A stretch of DNA of 24,794 bases, taken from positions 1 to 24,794 of the IMG/VR virus record IMGVR_UViG_3300009184_000204; one strand, given 5' to 3'. The position numbers and the translations under genes were made by a program. This DNA comes from a virus. Below the pieces are notes generated by a model, which saw only the letters and a list, made by a program, of their open reading frames with translations, was not told where the DNA came from and did no database searches. Numbering within the stretch: position 1 is the first letter of the stretch; every line of letters begins with the position of its first letter. Shown piece after piece: positions 1-9,387 of the stretch.

Positions 1-462
1 ACTATTTGTAGGTGTAATTGTGTTGGTTGGTGTGATTGTGTTTGTAGGCGTTAAAGTCCTTGTTGGTGTAATGGTTTGAGTTGGAGTTATTGTGTTAGTT
101 GGAGTTATGGTGTTGGTAGGGGTAATGGTATTTGTTGGAGTTATGGTGTTGGTAGGGGTAATTGTGTTAGTAGGAGTAATTGTTGGTGTCTTTGTCTTAG
201 TAGGTGTAACTGTATTTGTTGGAGTAACCGTATTAGTAGGTGTAATAGTAGGAGTCTTTGTGTTAGTAGGTGTAACTGTATTTGTTGGAGTAACCGTATT
301 AGTAGGTGTAATAGTAGGAGTCTTTGTGTTAGTAGGTGTAACTGTTGGGGTCAATGTATTAGTAGGGGTAACTGTCCTTGTTGGAGTAGGTGTTTTAGTT
401 TGAGTTCTAGTTACAGTTGGTGTTGGTGTAATTGTCCTTGTTGGTGTTGGGGATGGTGATGG
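1..462 (-). repeat. Pro-Thr stalk A (low-complexity coding repeat)
   Basis: This stretch encodes residues 421-574 of the leftmost protein, built almost only from TPT, NT, IT, VT, KT and RT units. The DNA is G/T-rich on the plus strand and A/C-rich on the coding strand. It is an extended, flexible or rod-like linker by composition and continues past the window edge. Long antisense frames here are composition artefacts. Confidence 0.92.
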
Positions 463-1722
463 GCATATTGTTGACCCAGTTATTGTACCAACTGAATTTG
501 TTGAATAACAATACCCATTTATACTAAAATTTCTACTTGCACCCCAACCACTAGTGTTATTATTGATGCAAGATTGGAAATCAACATAATATGTTTGACC
601 AATAGATCCATCAAATAAGGTTGTTTTACCACATATTTGTGTATTTGGCTCTTCCCTACAAACATCATAACAACTTAATGTACCTACTGAATCAACATAA
701 ACATCAAAGCAATTACACCCATTTGGGTCAGGAATCAATGAATTTCCCCTAAAATATATCTTATTATTGTTATTTATTAATCTAAAATTTGTGTTGCTAA
801 ATGTGGTATAAATATGATAATAATCTTGTGGTATGGTAAATCCAGAATATTCAACTGTCAATGATGCATATAACATATTCATATTAACTGGAACCAATGC
901 TGTTGGATCACTATACTCATTAACCCCTATGTTGCTAACAAGATTTCTATTTGTGTTCATATTTGGTATTACCCAAGTATACCAAGAATACCCTATTGTT
1001 GTGTATGCTGGAACTTCATGCGTCTTGAATAGATATGCTTGAATTAAATTTCCATATTCATCAAAGCCCCCACTATTTTGACTTATCTTTGCTGTTCTTA
1101 TTTGTGGAGCATTTACCCCCCAACCTGAGAAGGATAAATATCTATTAAGTTGGTTGTTGAATGTGGTTGCACTTATGGATGGACCAATGCCATTTGAAAA
1201 TCCCCTAAATAAGCTGCCACCACTTGACATCCAACTATTGAATTGTACATTTAAATTAACTGGTTCAATAAATAGATATGCATCAAATTGCTCTGGTGTT
1301 GTTGGGGTCACAGTTGGGGTTATGGTTGGAGTTGGGGTTTTTGTTCTTGTTGGGGTATTTGTGGGTGTTATGGTTCTTGTTGGAGTTACAGATGGCGTCT
1401 TTGTTCTTGTTGGTGTTATAGATATGGTTGGTGTTATAGATGGTGTTATCGATATGCTTGGGGTTATGGTTGGTGTTGGGGTTGGGGTTGTGCATTGTAT
1501 TTGGATGGTTACCCCTATTAAGAATTGAGTTCTTGTTATATTGTCATATATTGGTGTGCTATTTGTTGAATCCAGATAAATATCAAATGGTCCTTTTGAA
1601 TGAGATGATGGATTTAACTGCAAGAAATACCTTGAACAAGCTGTAACACCAGTTATTTCATTCTCTATTCTGTTTTCACATATAGGATCAGTATTTATTA
1701 CAATTAATTTATATGTTGCCAT
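1..1722 (-). CDS. Multi-domain virion fibre/adhesin candidate with Pro-Thr stalks (partial, 3' end beyond left edge)
   Basis: The frame starts at an ATG directly abutting the TAA of the upstream gene and stays open for all 574 codons to position 1, so the C terminus is missing. Order seen: a 77-residue N-terminal domain; a Pro-Thr stalk (residues 78-143); a globular, Asn-, Tyr- and Cys-containing domain of about 277 residues (144-420); and a second Pro-Thr stalk from residue 421 to the edge. I do not recognise the globular domain. The N-terminal domain contains a 'PFDIYLDS' segment resembling the 'TPLSIYVSD' segment of the neighbouring 183-residue protein, so the two may share a fold. Position at the end of a baseplate/tail operon and the globule-stalk-globule layout suggest a fibre or adhesin that projects from the virion; this is inference. 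No signal peptide or membrane segment is visible. Confidence 0.8.
   Translation of the reverse strand, partial: MATYKLIVINTDPICENRIENEITGVTACSRYFLQLNPSSHSKGPFDIYLDSTNSTPIYDNITRTQFLIGVTIQIQCTTPTPTPTITPSISITPSITPTISITPTRTKTPSVTPTRTITPTNTPTRTKTPTPTITPTVTPTTPEQFDAYLFIEPVNLNVQFNSWMSSGGSLFRGFSNGIGPSISATTFNNQLNRYLSFSGWGVNAPQIRTAKISQNSGGFDEYGNLIQAYLFKTHEVPAYTTIGYSWYTWVIPNMNTNRNLVSNIGVNEYSDPTALVPVNMNMLYASLTVEYSGFTIPQDYYHIYTTFSNTNFRLINNNNKIYFRGNSLIPDPNGCNCFDVYVDSVGTLSCYDVCREEPNTQICGKTTLFDGSIGQTYYVDFQSCINNNTSGWGASRNFSINGYCYSTNSVGTITGSTICPSPSPTPTRTITPTPTVTRTQTKTPTPTRTVTPTNTLTPTVTPTNTKTPTITPTNTVTPTNTVTPTNTKTPTITPTNTVTPTNTVTPTKTKTPTITPTNTITPTNTITPTNTITPTNTITPTNTITPTQTITPTRTLTPTNTITPTNTITPTNS
199..343 (-). 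repeat. 66-bp tandem repeat inside Pro-Thr stalk A
   Basis: Positions 199-264 and 265-330 are identical 66-bp units (22 codons each), and a third copy begins at 331 and matches for about 13 bases before diverging. The period is a multiple of three, so copy-number change lengthens or shortens the stalk without a frameshift. Perfect identity, against diverged surrounding PT units, points to a recent duplication. Confidence 0.9.
1294..1491 (-). repeat. Pro-Thr stalk B (low-complexity coding repeat)
   Basis: Encodes residues 78-143 of the leftmost protein: TPTPT, SITPS and TRT units linking the N-terminal domain to the globular domain. Less regular at the DNA level than stalk A, with no long perfect tandem unit. 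Confidence 0.88.
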
Positions 1723-2274
1723 TTAACAATCTATTATTTTAAAATAACTGCAAGAGTTAGAATCCTTAATGGTTATCATAATTTGATTTGCCCCATCAAA
1801 TATTATTGGTACGCCTATTGTTGCTGGTAGTGAGTTTGTGTTGACAATTGTTGCAACATAAGTCTCATAATTGCCATTTATATCAGATATGTAAACATTT
1901 AAAGGTGTTGTTCCTGTTAAACTAGTTAAATTAATTGTATTGTTTGTAGTTGGTGGTGGTATATATCCTGGAGTTGCAGATGGTGTTGGAGTTGGGGTTG
2001 GAGTGATTGATGTGATATTGGTAATGCTATATATGATATCACAATTTATATAACAATTATATTTCTTTGATGTTCTGCATCCTGTATTATCTTCTACAAT
2101 TATTGTTACTTGGGGTGCTGAATTAAAAATAATTGGTAACACATATGAAATATCCCCAGCAAGTGGTAAAGTTGTTACCTGACCCAAATATGCCTCATTA
2201 CCCCCAAATGCATCAGATACATAGATACTTAAAGGTGTGTCTCCACTTAAACTTGTAAATATAATATTTGTCAT
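1723..2274 (-). CDS. Small virion protein with duplicated domain and Pro-Thr hinge
   Basis: I place the start at the ATG at 2274, which overlaps the TGA of the upstream gene as ATGA; a TTG three codons earlier is possible but less likely. The 183-residue product holds two copies of one domain, residues 1-74 and 111-183, joined by a Pro-Thr hinge (about 91-105, '[12 protein letters not shown]'). The copies share TSL-x-G-x-TPL-x2-Y-x-SD, an internal PIIF, and a D-x3-C near the end. This looks like a small beta-sandwich repeat related in style to the SprB-like repeats next door, but I cannot assign it to a named family. Stop and the next start abut (TAA then ATG), indicating translational coupling with the leftmost gene. 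A fibre or baseplate decoration is likely; no enzymatic motif is seen. Confidence 0.78.
   Translation of the reverse strand: MTNIIFTSLSGDTPLSIYVSDAFGGNEAYLGQVTTLPLAGDISYVLPIIFNSAPQVTIIVEDNTGCRTSKKYNCYINCDIIYSITNITSITPTPTPTPSATPGYIPPPTTNNTINLTSLTGTTPLNVYISDINGNYETYVATIVNTNSLPATIGVPIIFDGANQIMITIKDSNSCSYFKIIDC
1960..2004 (-). repeat. Short Pro-Thr hinge
   Basis: Encodes about 15 residues of TP repeats between the two homologous domains of the 183-residue protein. It is the shortest of four Pro-Thr tracts in this operon. Confidence 0.8.
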
Positions 2275-4430
2275 ACTGAACAACTAATGTTATATGCTAT
2301 TTTCAAGTTTATTGCCAACACTTGTGATGTTATGCTACTTCCTGGGTCTGCTATGATGTTTATTGTGTTTGTTATCAAATCATAAGATACACTATCAATT
2401 CCTGGTATTGCCCCAACCAAATTCACTATTGAATTCACATAAACTGAATCTGTTGGCACATCTGTTCTTGTATATCCTGTGTAAAATGTGTTTCCACTTG
2501 TTAACCCACTTGGTTGTAATGTATATTCTGTTGTGAAAACTGCTGAATTTAAATTACATTTTGGATTGGTTATGGTTGTTGATCCACTAAACTGCATATT
2601 TACCAAATCACTAAAACCTTCATTCAAGAAATCCAATAATCCAAAATTATTTAAAGGTTGTAATGAAAATGTTTGTGAATCCACAACATATATTTTATAT
2701 GATGTATTCACACTAAAGCAATTTATGGATGCTTCCCTTGTCAATGAACAACTATTTGCATCTTGTATTGTCAAGCTATAATTCCCTGTTGTTAATCCTG
2801 TTGCTGTTATATATTGTGGGTTTCCACTTACATTGCTTGACCATGTGAATGTGAATGGGGGCGTACCCTTTGTTATCAGTGCTGTAATTGATGCATCATT
2901 CCCATTTACACAAGATACCGGATATAATGAGAAATCAATCCCATTGCTTGATGTAACTTGTATGTTTTTCCTTTGCTCACATCCTATTGCATCAATAACC
3001 CTTAATTCATACTGACCCTCTGTTATATTCTGAAATGTAACCCCTGTGAGATTTGTATCAATAATTGATGTGGTATTTAGGTAAAAGTCATATGGGGGTG
3101 TTGCTCCTGTGCTTACATATGCAAAAATACTACCATTGTTTGAACTACAAGTTGTTCCAGTTACTGAATGCCCCAATGTGAATTTATTCTCTGCTATGAT
3201 TGTTACCTCTTTATCATAATAACATCCCGTGGAATCTTGCATATAAGCTGTATATGTTCCACTACCTAAATTGTCAAATATGTAATTTGTTAAGGTTGTA
3301 TTTATGGTTGTGGTGTTTCCACTTGCATCTATTAATCCATATGTGTAAGGTCCCGTACCCCCAACCAAATTAATATTTATAAAACCATTTGATGACGAGC
3401 ATATTGAATTTGTTCCATTTATAGAAACAGATGTTACTCCATTATCATTATCCAAACTAGTGAATATTGCATACTCACACAAAGCAGCATCTTTTACTAA
3501 TATTTCATAAGAGCCAGATGTCAAACCTGTCATTTTAAAACTCCTATCATAAGAAATGTCATAATAACCTGTATTTGCAGAATAATAGAATGGTGTTGTA
3601 CCCCCACTTATTGTTATGTCTAAAGCCCCTGTTGCTGTGAAACAAGTTGGTTGTGTGGGTATTATTTGTATAAGCCCCATTGTGGAAGCATTATTTATCT
3701 CTATTGATTTTGTTTGTGTGCAACCTTGACCATCTGTAACATTTACAGAATATGTTCCAGCAGATAAATTTGTTTTTGTGTTACCTGATGACCCATCATC
3801 CCAGAAATAAGTATATGGACCAGGATTTGTTTGCCCTGTTATATATATCTTTCCTGTGTTACCACTAAAGCAAGGGGAAGCATCAATTGTATAATACCCA
3901 TAATCAAAAGTTGTTGATGACTTGATTATAAAACTTTCTGTTGTTGCTGAACAACCCCCAATATCTTCAATACGCAAATAATATGTATCAGCACTTAAAT
4001 TTTCAAAAATAATAAATTCTGAATTAAAAACATTATTGGAAATCAAATTTCCCCCATAATTATACAAATAACAATCTGTTGTTGAAAAATAAGAAGTTGT
4101 GGTTGCAGTCACTGAACCATTACTTTCCCCACATAATGTGTTGTTGGTTGACACAATTGAACCACAACATCCACTTGAAACAGGAATATTAATGAAAAAT
4201 TCCAAATTTTCACTTAAAGTAGAATCATTGACCCTAACACCATATGTTGTAGCAGATAACCCAATTTGGTATATTGGGAATTCATCTGTGGTTATAATTG
4301 ACCCCAAAGGTGGTTCAACCCAATCAATGGTATATGGGGGTGTTCCCCCAGTTAATGATAATGATATTGCACCAGCACTTGTGCTTGAACAATCCCCAGT
4401 TACGCTTAAAAAATAATCAAATGCTGCCAT
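2271..4430 (-). CDS. SprB-repeat virion adhesin (seven repeats)
   Basis: The 719-residue product is a chain of seven diverged repeats, roughly residues 9-83, 88-170, 182-247, 256-328, 333-414, 419-494 and 500-571. Each follows the SprB-repeat plan: an early Cys, then 'NG' or 'TG', 'GG-x-xPYTY', an 'L-x-aGtY' turn and a closing 'DxxGC'. Repeat 3 is the clearest ('LSAGTYSVNVTDGQGC'). A distinct domain without the repeat pattern follows (572-719), beginning near 'YKIYVVDSQTF'. SprB is the cell-surface gliding adhesin of Flavobacterium, and the repeat is typical of Bacteroidota surface proteins. In a phage tail operon, with no signal peptide, it is best read as a fibre or spike that contacts the host surface. 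The start ATG lies 4 nt after the upstream stop; the end overlaps the next gene by 4 nt. Repeat family is confident; role is inferred. Confidence 0.85.
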   Translation of the reverse strand: MAAFDYFLSVTGDCSSTSAGAISLSLTGGTPPYTIDWVEPPLGSIITTDEFPIYQIGLSATTYGVRVNDSTLSENLEFFINIPVSSGCCGSIVSTNNTLCGESNGSVTATTTSYFSTTDCYLYNYGGNLISNNVFNSEFIIFENLSADTYYLRIEDIGGCSATTESFIIKSSTTFDYGYYTIDASPCFSGNTGKIYITGQTNPGPYTYFWDDGSSGNTKTNLSAGTYSVNVTDGQGCTQTKSIEINNASTMGLIQIIPTQPTCFTATGALDITISGGTTPFYYSANTGYYDISYDRSFKMTGLTSGSYEILVKDAALCEYAIFTSLDNDNGVTSVSINGTNSICSSSNGFININLVGGTGPYTYGLIDASGNTTTINTTLTNYIFDNLGSGTYTAYMQDSTGCYYDKEVTIIAENKFTLGHSVTGTTCSSNNGSIFAYVSTGATPPYDFYLNTTSIIDTNLTGVTFQNITEGQYELRVIDAIGCEQRKNIQVTSSNGIDFSLYPVSCVNGNDASITALITKGTPPFTFTWSSNVSGNPQYITATGLTTGNYSLTIQDANSCSLTREASINCFSVNTSYKIYVVDSQTFSLQPLNNFGLLDFLNEGFSDLVNMQFSGSTTITNPKCNLNSAVFTTEYTLQPSGLTSGNTFYTGYTRTDVPTDSVYVNSIVNLVGAIPGIDSVSYDLITNTINIIADPGSSITSQVLAINLKIAYNISCSV
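2718..4406 (-). repeat. Seven tandem SprB-like protein repeats
   Basis: Seven repeats of about 65-83 residues with the GTPPYT/GtY/DxxGC pattern. They have diverged at the DNA level, so this is an old protein-level array, unlike the near-perfect Pro-Thr duplications at the left edge. Confidence 0.82.
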
Positions 4431-4434
4431 CTTC

Positions 4435-7413
4435 TTAACAAATTATATTTACATCAACCCCAACATTTATTGTCAATAACTTGTTTGTAGCAATCTCATC
4501 AACACAATCCAAATCAACAAACTTAATTACACCATTAATTGGCGTTGTATAATTAATATCATAATAATATAAATTGGATAAGGCATTAATCAATGATGTT
4601 TCCCACAATTGACTTGTTGGAACATCATCATTCCCAATACCATCATAAAACTTCACCTTTGCAACAATGCTTGAATTCAACACAATCTCACTATACCAAC
4701 TGGTCAATACATTAGTACCATCACAACTCAAATCAAATTCTTCAATGGTTGAACCAATTGCATTACCCAAGATAACCTGGAATGAATCTGCTGGGGTTGC
4801 CACCATGCTAATACCATTCTTAATACAAATATCTGAAAATATTGGTGAAGTGATATACTCATCCCCACTTGTAATTGGGATAATAGAACTAATATTAATA
4901 TTAGATATTGTAATTACTTTAGGGTCATTTCCTGTAAACCCACTCATAACCCTCTTATAAACATATTTTTGCTTGTGAAATATGGAATTCTCAAACTTAA
5001 CCCCACCCATCCATAGGGTTGTTGCTGGTATCATCTGTTCAACCAACTTAATCCAATATGGATTTATCCCCTCAACAAATTTAATTAATTTCTCATATGT
5101 ATATTTGTTTGTTGGGATGTTAACTGTATATGGTGCTTCAATATATTTCCAAAAAATGGATTGCAATGTTGGATAACCCCCTGTCTTGCCATCATTAATG
5201 TACATCCTATTACGCACATTAATCATATTCTTTGCAAATGTTGATGCAAACTCAAAAAATGATTTTGATTTTGGTTGTGGGTTTATCTCTGTTGCATCAG
5301 TACCCCCAGTTGTCGCATAAGGGTATGTTAAGCCACTTTGTGGTATTGGGTAATCATACTCATTAGATTGAACCCAAACATCATACAGAAGCCCTTGTGA
5401 GGGGTTTAAGAATATACTAGTGTTTTTAACATTCAATAGCAATCTTTCATCACTCACAAAATAATAAGCATTATAACTTCCATCCACAGAAACCCTCATC
5501 AATGTATTATCCCTTGACCAAGATTTCTTATTATCCACATATTTGGATAAGGTAAAACCCTCATCAATATATGGGAACTTTCTAAAAATATCCAAATATT
5601 TATTGCCATATGTGAATGGCTCAAACTCTGAACCATATTGAACATTTGGTGCAACCCCAGTTCTTGTTGCTATTTCAAGGCTTTTATGCTTTGGGGTTAA
5701 CTGATACCATCCAGCACCCATCTGGAAGAATAGTTGGTCACTATCTTTTGGCTGCTTGGGATAACCTGTCAATCTATCTAAGGGGTAATTTGTTGTGTTA
5801 AAATTAACAATTAATGATGTGGTGTTTTCTGTCATTGCTGTGTATGTTTTACCTGATAAGGTATATGTACTAGCACTAAACACAGGATCATTATCAATAT
5901 AACTCCCTGTCTGTATTTTTGATAAATCTGAATTAAATTTTGTTAGATTTATCTTTTGGTCCGCAATATATATATGCTCATTAAATTCTATCAATGCCTC
6001 TGGTGCGCCAAATAACCTAAGTATAAACTCAATTGAACGCCTTGTACCCTTTGATTTAAACAAGTAAAATGAATTGATGACCAAATTCCTATAAAAAGAA
6101 TAATTCAATTCCAATGGCGTTTGTGACCTATTATATGCAGGATATTTAAAATCACTATTATTCCCAAATATGGATTCTATTAAGGTCTCATCTGTTAAAA
6201 ATTGGAAATCTTCTTGCCAACCTAATGTTTGACCCAAATTCACCAATAATTGGGATGGTATGTCATTCTTTGGGGTATAATTAACTGAATTCATATATGC
6301 CAAAGAATCAATGAACTTTTTAACCTCATCAAAACTTCTGCCATATATTTGAAGCATACTTTCAATCCTCCTATCAAATGTATCAAACTCCTTCAACGAA
6401 TCTGAAACAAAAAACCTTGATATGAGATTTGTTCTTGCATTGTCAAAATAATTTGCAATCACTTGAACATTATCCAAATATGTGGAAAACCTATCACTTA
6501 ATATATCTATATTCCAAACCCCATCCAAAGGAAAGGTTATGTTTGTATCCACTAATGTAAATTGACCATTATCATTTTCTTGTGGCACTTGTAAGGTCAT
6601 TGTATAAATGGGTGAAGATAATGTATTTAACATAAATTGCTCCAACTCATCCAACTGACTCTTCAATAACAAATTATATAGAAAGTCACTTGGTCTAATT
6701 ATAAAAGATTGAACACTATTGCTTGATGATACCCCAAATGGTGAGCCTGAAACTGTAATAGTTAAAGTACCCTCTGTTAAACTTTCAGAAGGATTCAAAA
6801 TAACCAAGGGGTAAACAACCCCATTTATAGATAATACATAATCAACATAATATTTTGTCAAATTCCTATATTCAGAAACAACAATCTCATTTGCCAATAA
6901 ATTAATTGCTGAATTTTGGCTAAAATCAACACCAAAAGGATTGTATATCTTCTCTATGTTAATATCAAAAGTTGTATCATCTGTAATAGCATCATAAACA
7001 ATATTTGTTGCTGTATAACCAGTATTTAAATTATTATCATAAAAATTAACATCAATGGATGCCGGAAAATTATTTATTACATTTGTTATGGACACAGAAA
7101 ACCTTTTGGATAATGACCCATACATAACAAAACCCATAACTTGGGTTATATCATAATTTGGATAAACATCTAATTCCTTTGATATTGCTGTTTTAACATC
7201 CCCAATATCATTAATTCCCAAACTTTCCAAGCTAACTGGTGCATCAAAAATATTTGTCTGAAATTTACGTGGAATAGTTTCAAATATAGATGGCGTGAAT
7301 TCAAATGTACCAAAAGTCAAACCACCCCCTGTCACAAGTTGGTATCCAACCAAGTTGTCAAAAACACTACTAGCACCAGCAAGGGGATTATTCTTAACGT
7401 AAATTATTGGCAT
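4435..7413 (-). CDS. Baseplate wedge candidate with gpI/gp7-like region
   Basis: The 992-residue product contains a stretch (about 340-475) resembling phage tail protein I of the P2 type, with 'YLFKSKGTRRSIEFILRLFG' near residues 450-469: a helix, the K-G-T turn and a second helix. A later segment (about 780-822) has the 'YWIKLVEQMIPAT' and 'GGVKFENSIFHKQKYVYKR' pattern that I associate with the C-terminal part of such proteins. In T4-like phages the gpI-like domain is carried by the large wedge protein gp7, so this is a candidate gp7 counterpart, although it lies about 10 kb from the gp6-like gene. The N-terminal 330 residues are beta-rich and unrecognised, as is the tail after 825. The ATG overlaps the upstream stop by one base (TAATG). 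A structural role is likely; the exact gp7 assignment is moderate. Confidence 0.72.
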   Translation of the reverse strand: MPIIYVKNNPLAGASSVFDNLVGYQLVTGGGLTFGTFEFTPSIFETIPRKFQTNIFDAPVSLESLGINDIGDVKTAISKELDVYPNYDITQVMGFVMYGSLSKRFSVSITNVINNFPASIDVNFYDNNLNTGYTATNIVYDAITDDTTFDINIEKIYNPFGVDFSQNSAINLLANEIVVSEYRNLTKYYVDYVLSINGVVYPLVILNPSESLTEGTLTITVSGSPFGVSSSNSVQSFIIRPSDFLYNLLLKSQLDELEQFMLNTLSSPIYTMTLQVPQENDNGQFTLVDTNITFPLDGVWNIDILSDRFSTYLDNVQVIANYFDNARTNLISRFFVSDSLKEFDTFDRRIESMLQIYGRSFDEVKKFIDSLAYMNSVNYTPKNDIPSQLLVNLGQTLGWQEDFQFLTDETLIESIFGNNSDFKYPAYNRSQTPLELNYSFYRNLVINSFYLFKSKGTRRSIEFILRLFGAPEALIEFNEHIYIADQKINLTKFNSDLSKIQTGSYIDNDPVFSASTYTLSGKTYTAMTENTTSLIVNFNTTNYPLDRLTGYPKQPKDSDQLFFQMGAGWYQLTPKHKSLEIATRTGVAPNVQYGSEFEPFTYGNKYLDIFRKFPYIDEGFTLSKYVDNKKSWSRDNTLMRVSVDGSYNAYYFVSDERLLLNVKNTSIFLNPSQGLLYDVWVQSNEYDYPIPQSGLTYPYATTGGTDATEINPQPKSKSFFEFASTFAKNMINVRNRMYINDGKTGGYPTLQSIFWKYIEAPYTVNIPTNKYTYEKLIKFVEGINPYWIKLVEQMIPATTLWMGGVKFENSIFHKQKYVYKRVMSGFTGNDPKVITISNINISSIIPITSGDEYITSPIFSDICIKNGISMVATPADSFQVILGNAIGSTIEEFDLSCDGTNVLTSWYSEIVLNSSIVAKVKFYDGIGNDDVPTSQLWETSLINALSNLYYYDINYTTPINGVIKFVDLDCVDEIATNKLLTINVGVDVNIIC

Positions 7414-8306
7414 TATTCTATTATGTTATCAAAATTTTTGCTTATGTCTATATCATCACCCCTATCTTCTCTAACCTCATATAACAACTCATTAAACTGA
7501 TTTCTAACCTCAAATAGATTATATTGTTTATATATGTTGTTTGCCGGGTCATATAATGTATAAACCCCATCCTCAATAGATTTGGTCTGATTGCCAAATA
7601 TCCCAATTGCTAATGTGGATATATCATGCTCTGCTATCTCAATCTCCAATGTTGTGGGATTGAAATAGGTGTTGGTTATAATTATGTTTTGATTTGGCTG
7701 ACCAATAAAAGGTGTTGCATTTGTCTTGTTTGAAGGTGAACTACTTGGACTTAAAGTCAAGAAAACCAAATTGGTATTGTTATCAACATACCTATATCTA
7801 ATTGATTTTTGGTTTGTGTTCACCTCATTTGTCACAATTGGCTCACAAAAGAAAGATGATGTTATTAACCTAAAGAAGTTTGGAACTTTCTGTCCATTAT
7901 TCAAATATTCAACCCTATACCCAACCAATTCTTGGGGTACCTCAAATTTATTTCTAAAATCATCCGGAACATCATCCAAATTTATAATAATACCTTTAAC
8001 ATTTGGTAATGCACTCAAAATACCACAATCATTTATTTTTGTTCTTATTTGTGCTGGTCTTAAATATAATGTATAATAACCAAGTGCTGTGAATTCAGAA
8101 GCTGGTAATGTCAAATTATATAATCCCCCCAATATCTCATCAGGATGCTCACTATCAAAATAAGGTTTCAATATAGTTGTAGCATCCAATCTTTTTTGTG
8201 AAATCAAATCTGCTTGATCCCTTGTTGGTGCATATACCATTACTATCTCCACATCTTCGGGACTCACATCACTAGGTCTAACTGTTCCATATGTACCAAT
8301 TGCCAT
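7413..8306 (-). CDS. Unrecognised baseplate/tail structural protein
   Basis: The 297-residue product starts 'MAIGTYGTVRPSDVSPED' after a 34-nt gap, one of the few real gaps in this operon, and its stop overlaps the next ATG by one base. No signal peptide, membrane helix or catalytic motif is visible. The sequence alternates short beta-like stretches and ends in an acidic tail ('REDRGDDIDISKNFDNIIE'). I do not recognise the family. Its one-base coupling to the gpI-like 992-residue gene suggests the two products are made together and may contact each other in the wedge. Confidence 0.75.
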   Translation of the reverse strand: MAIGTYGTVRPSDVSPEDVEIVMVYAPTRDQADLISQKRLDATTILKPYFDSEHPDEILGGLYNLTLPASEFTALGYYTLYLRPAQIRTKINDCGILSALPNVKGIIINLDDVPDDFRNKFEVPQELVGYRVEYLNNGQKVPNFFRLITSSFFCEPIVTNEVNTNQKSIRYRYVDNNTNLVFLTLSPSSSPSNKTNATPFIGQPNQNIIITNTYFNPTTLEIEIAEHDISTLAIGIFGNQTKSIEDGVYTLYDPANNIYKQYNLFEVRNQFNELLYEVREDRGDDIDISKNFDNIIE

Positions 8307-8340
8307 ATTATTACATTTTAATTATAAATAGTTTATTTCT

Positions 8341-9387
8341 TTATTTATTTGTCAATTTAAAATACCCATATCCATATTTTTCCATATCTTGTAGTGTTTT
8401 GACTTCACCAAGTCTTTGGACTTTCTCATAACCTGAATTTTTCCCCCTCTCAACAAATACATTTGAGAAAATCTGGACATCAGATACTGACTTCATCAAT
8501 GCCTCATTCTTTGTGATTGGGGTCAATTTGGTTGTATCTTTGGTTAACCCTTTACTATTAACCTCAAATGTTGTGACACCAAAAGGGTAATCCACATATT
8601 TAATATCTTGAATGGTATAAGCAGTGAATGAATCATTTATATTTGTAACTTTTCCATAAACAGTACCATCCTTAATTACATCAACACCAGCCTTATATGA
8701 TTTTTCCCCATATAACTCCAACTCAATCAAATTTGATTTTGTATACCCTGAAACTATAACATTACCATCATATATATAATCATCAATATCCATACCTATA
8801 TCACCTGTAAAGATATAATCATAACTTATTGGTGAATCCTTCCACGGACCCCCACTTGGGATAAATTCAATTGTTCCATCTGGATTATCACTTTTCTTAT
8901 CTTTATCAAAAGGAATTGTTATTGTCTTGGTAATAATATTTGTTCCAAAATTATTATTTTGTTTTAATTTTATTTCATATTTGGCAGATGATTTTGGATA
9001 TCCATGACATTTCTTAACATCATCCATAACCTCAATTTTGCTATAATCCCCCCAATATATTTGATATTCTGATCCTTTGGTATAGGCATTCACAATTGAT
9101 GTATTGTATATGCAGTAAGTATATGGACTTTCTGCACTAAACACATAATTTAAAACTGTTTCCTTTTGTTGTATTGCACCATCAAACTCTGAATAATAAC
9201 CAATATCAACACAATCTTGCATCAATAATATGGGGATTGTAAGCCCTGTCAAGGATGATGTACCATTTACCCCACTTGTCAATAAACTGGTCATCCCTGT
9301 ATAAACACCAAAGGTGTTACCACTATAAGTAACCTCCTTAATTATGGATGATAATGACTCAGGGGATATTTTAATCTTATATATCAT
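8341..9387 (-). CDS. Unrecognised virion protein
   Basis: The 348-residue product has no signal peptide or membrane helix. One segment, 'SEYQIYWGDYSKIEVMDD', resembles the WGD core of PKD-like beta-sandwich domains, but that is weak. A 'GLTIPILL' segment near residue 50 resembles 'GGVTIPTYLL' in the upstream 194-residue protein, which hints that the two are related or share a module. Its ATG overlaps the upstream stop by one base (TAATG). Placement within the tail operon is the only functional clue; I do not assign a function. Confidence 0.72.
   Translation of the reverse strand: MIYKIKISPESLSSIIKEVTYSGNTFGVYTGMTSLLTSGVNGTSSLTGLTIPILLMQDCVDIGYYSEFDGAIQQKETVLNYVFSAESPYTYCIYNTSIVNAYTKGSEYQIYWGDYSKIEVMDDVKKCHGYPKSSAKYEIKLKQNNNFGTNIITKTITIPFDKDKKSDNPDGTIEFIPSGGPWKDSPISYDYIFTGDIGMDIDDYIYDGNVIVSGYTKSNLIELELYGEKSYKAGVDVIKDGTVYGKVTNINDSFTAYTIQDIKYVDYPFGVTTFEVNSKGLTKDTTKLTPITKNEALMKSVSDVQIFSNVFVERGKNSGYEKVQRLGEVKTLQDMEKYGYGYFKLTNK

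Noticed and set aside
76-459. Long plus-strand open frames rich in Val-Gly or Ser-Cys-Trp (also at 92-403, 1154-1528, 1288-1521 and 10990-11295)
   Set aside because: They are antisense shadows of Pro-Thr coding repeats, where T/P codons leave the other frames free of stops. The product is pure low complexity and the minus-strand genes are clear.
2275-2283. TTG start for the 183-residue gene
   Set aside because: The ATG at 2274 forms a standard ATGA overlap with the upstream stop, so I prefer it.
8323-8330. TATAAATA in the gap before the 297-residue gene
   Set aside because: It is on the plus strand, so it points away from the leftward genes; likely chance in AT-rich DNA.
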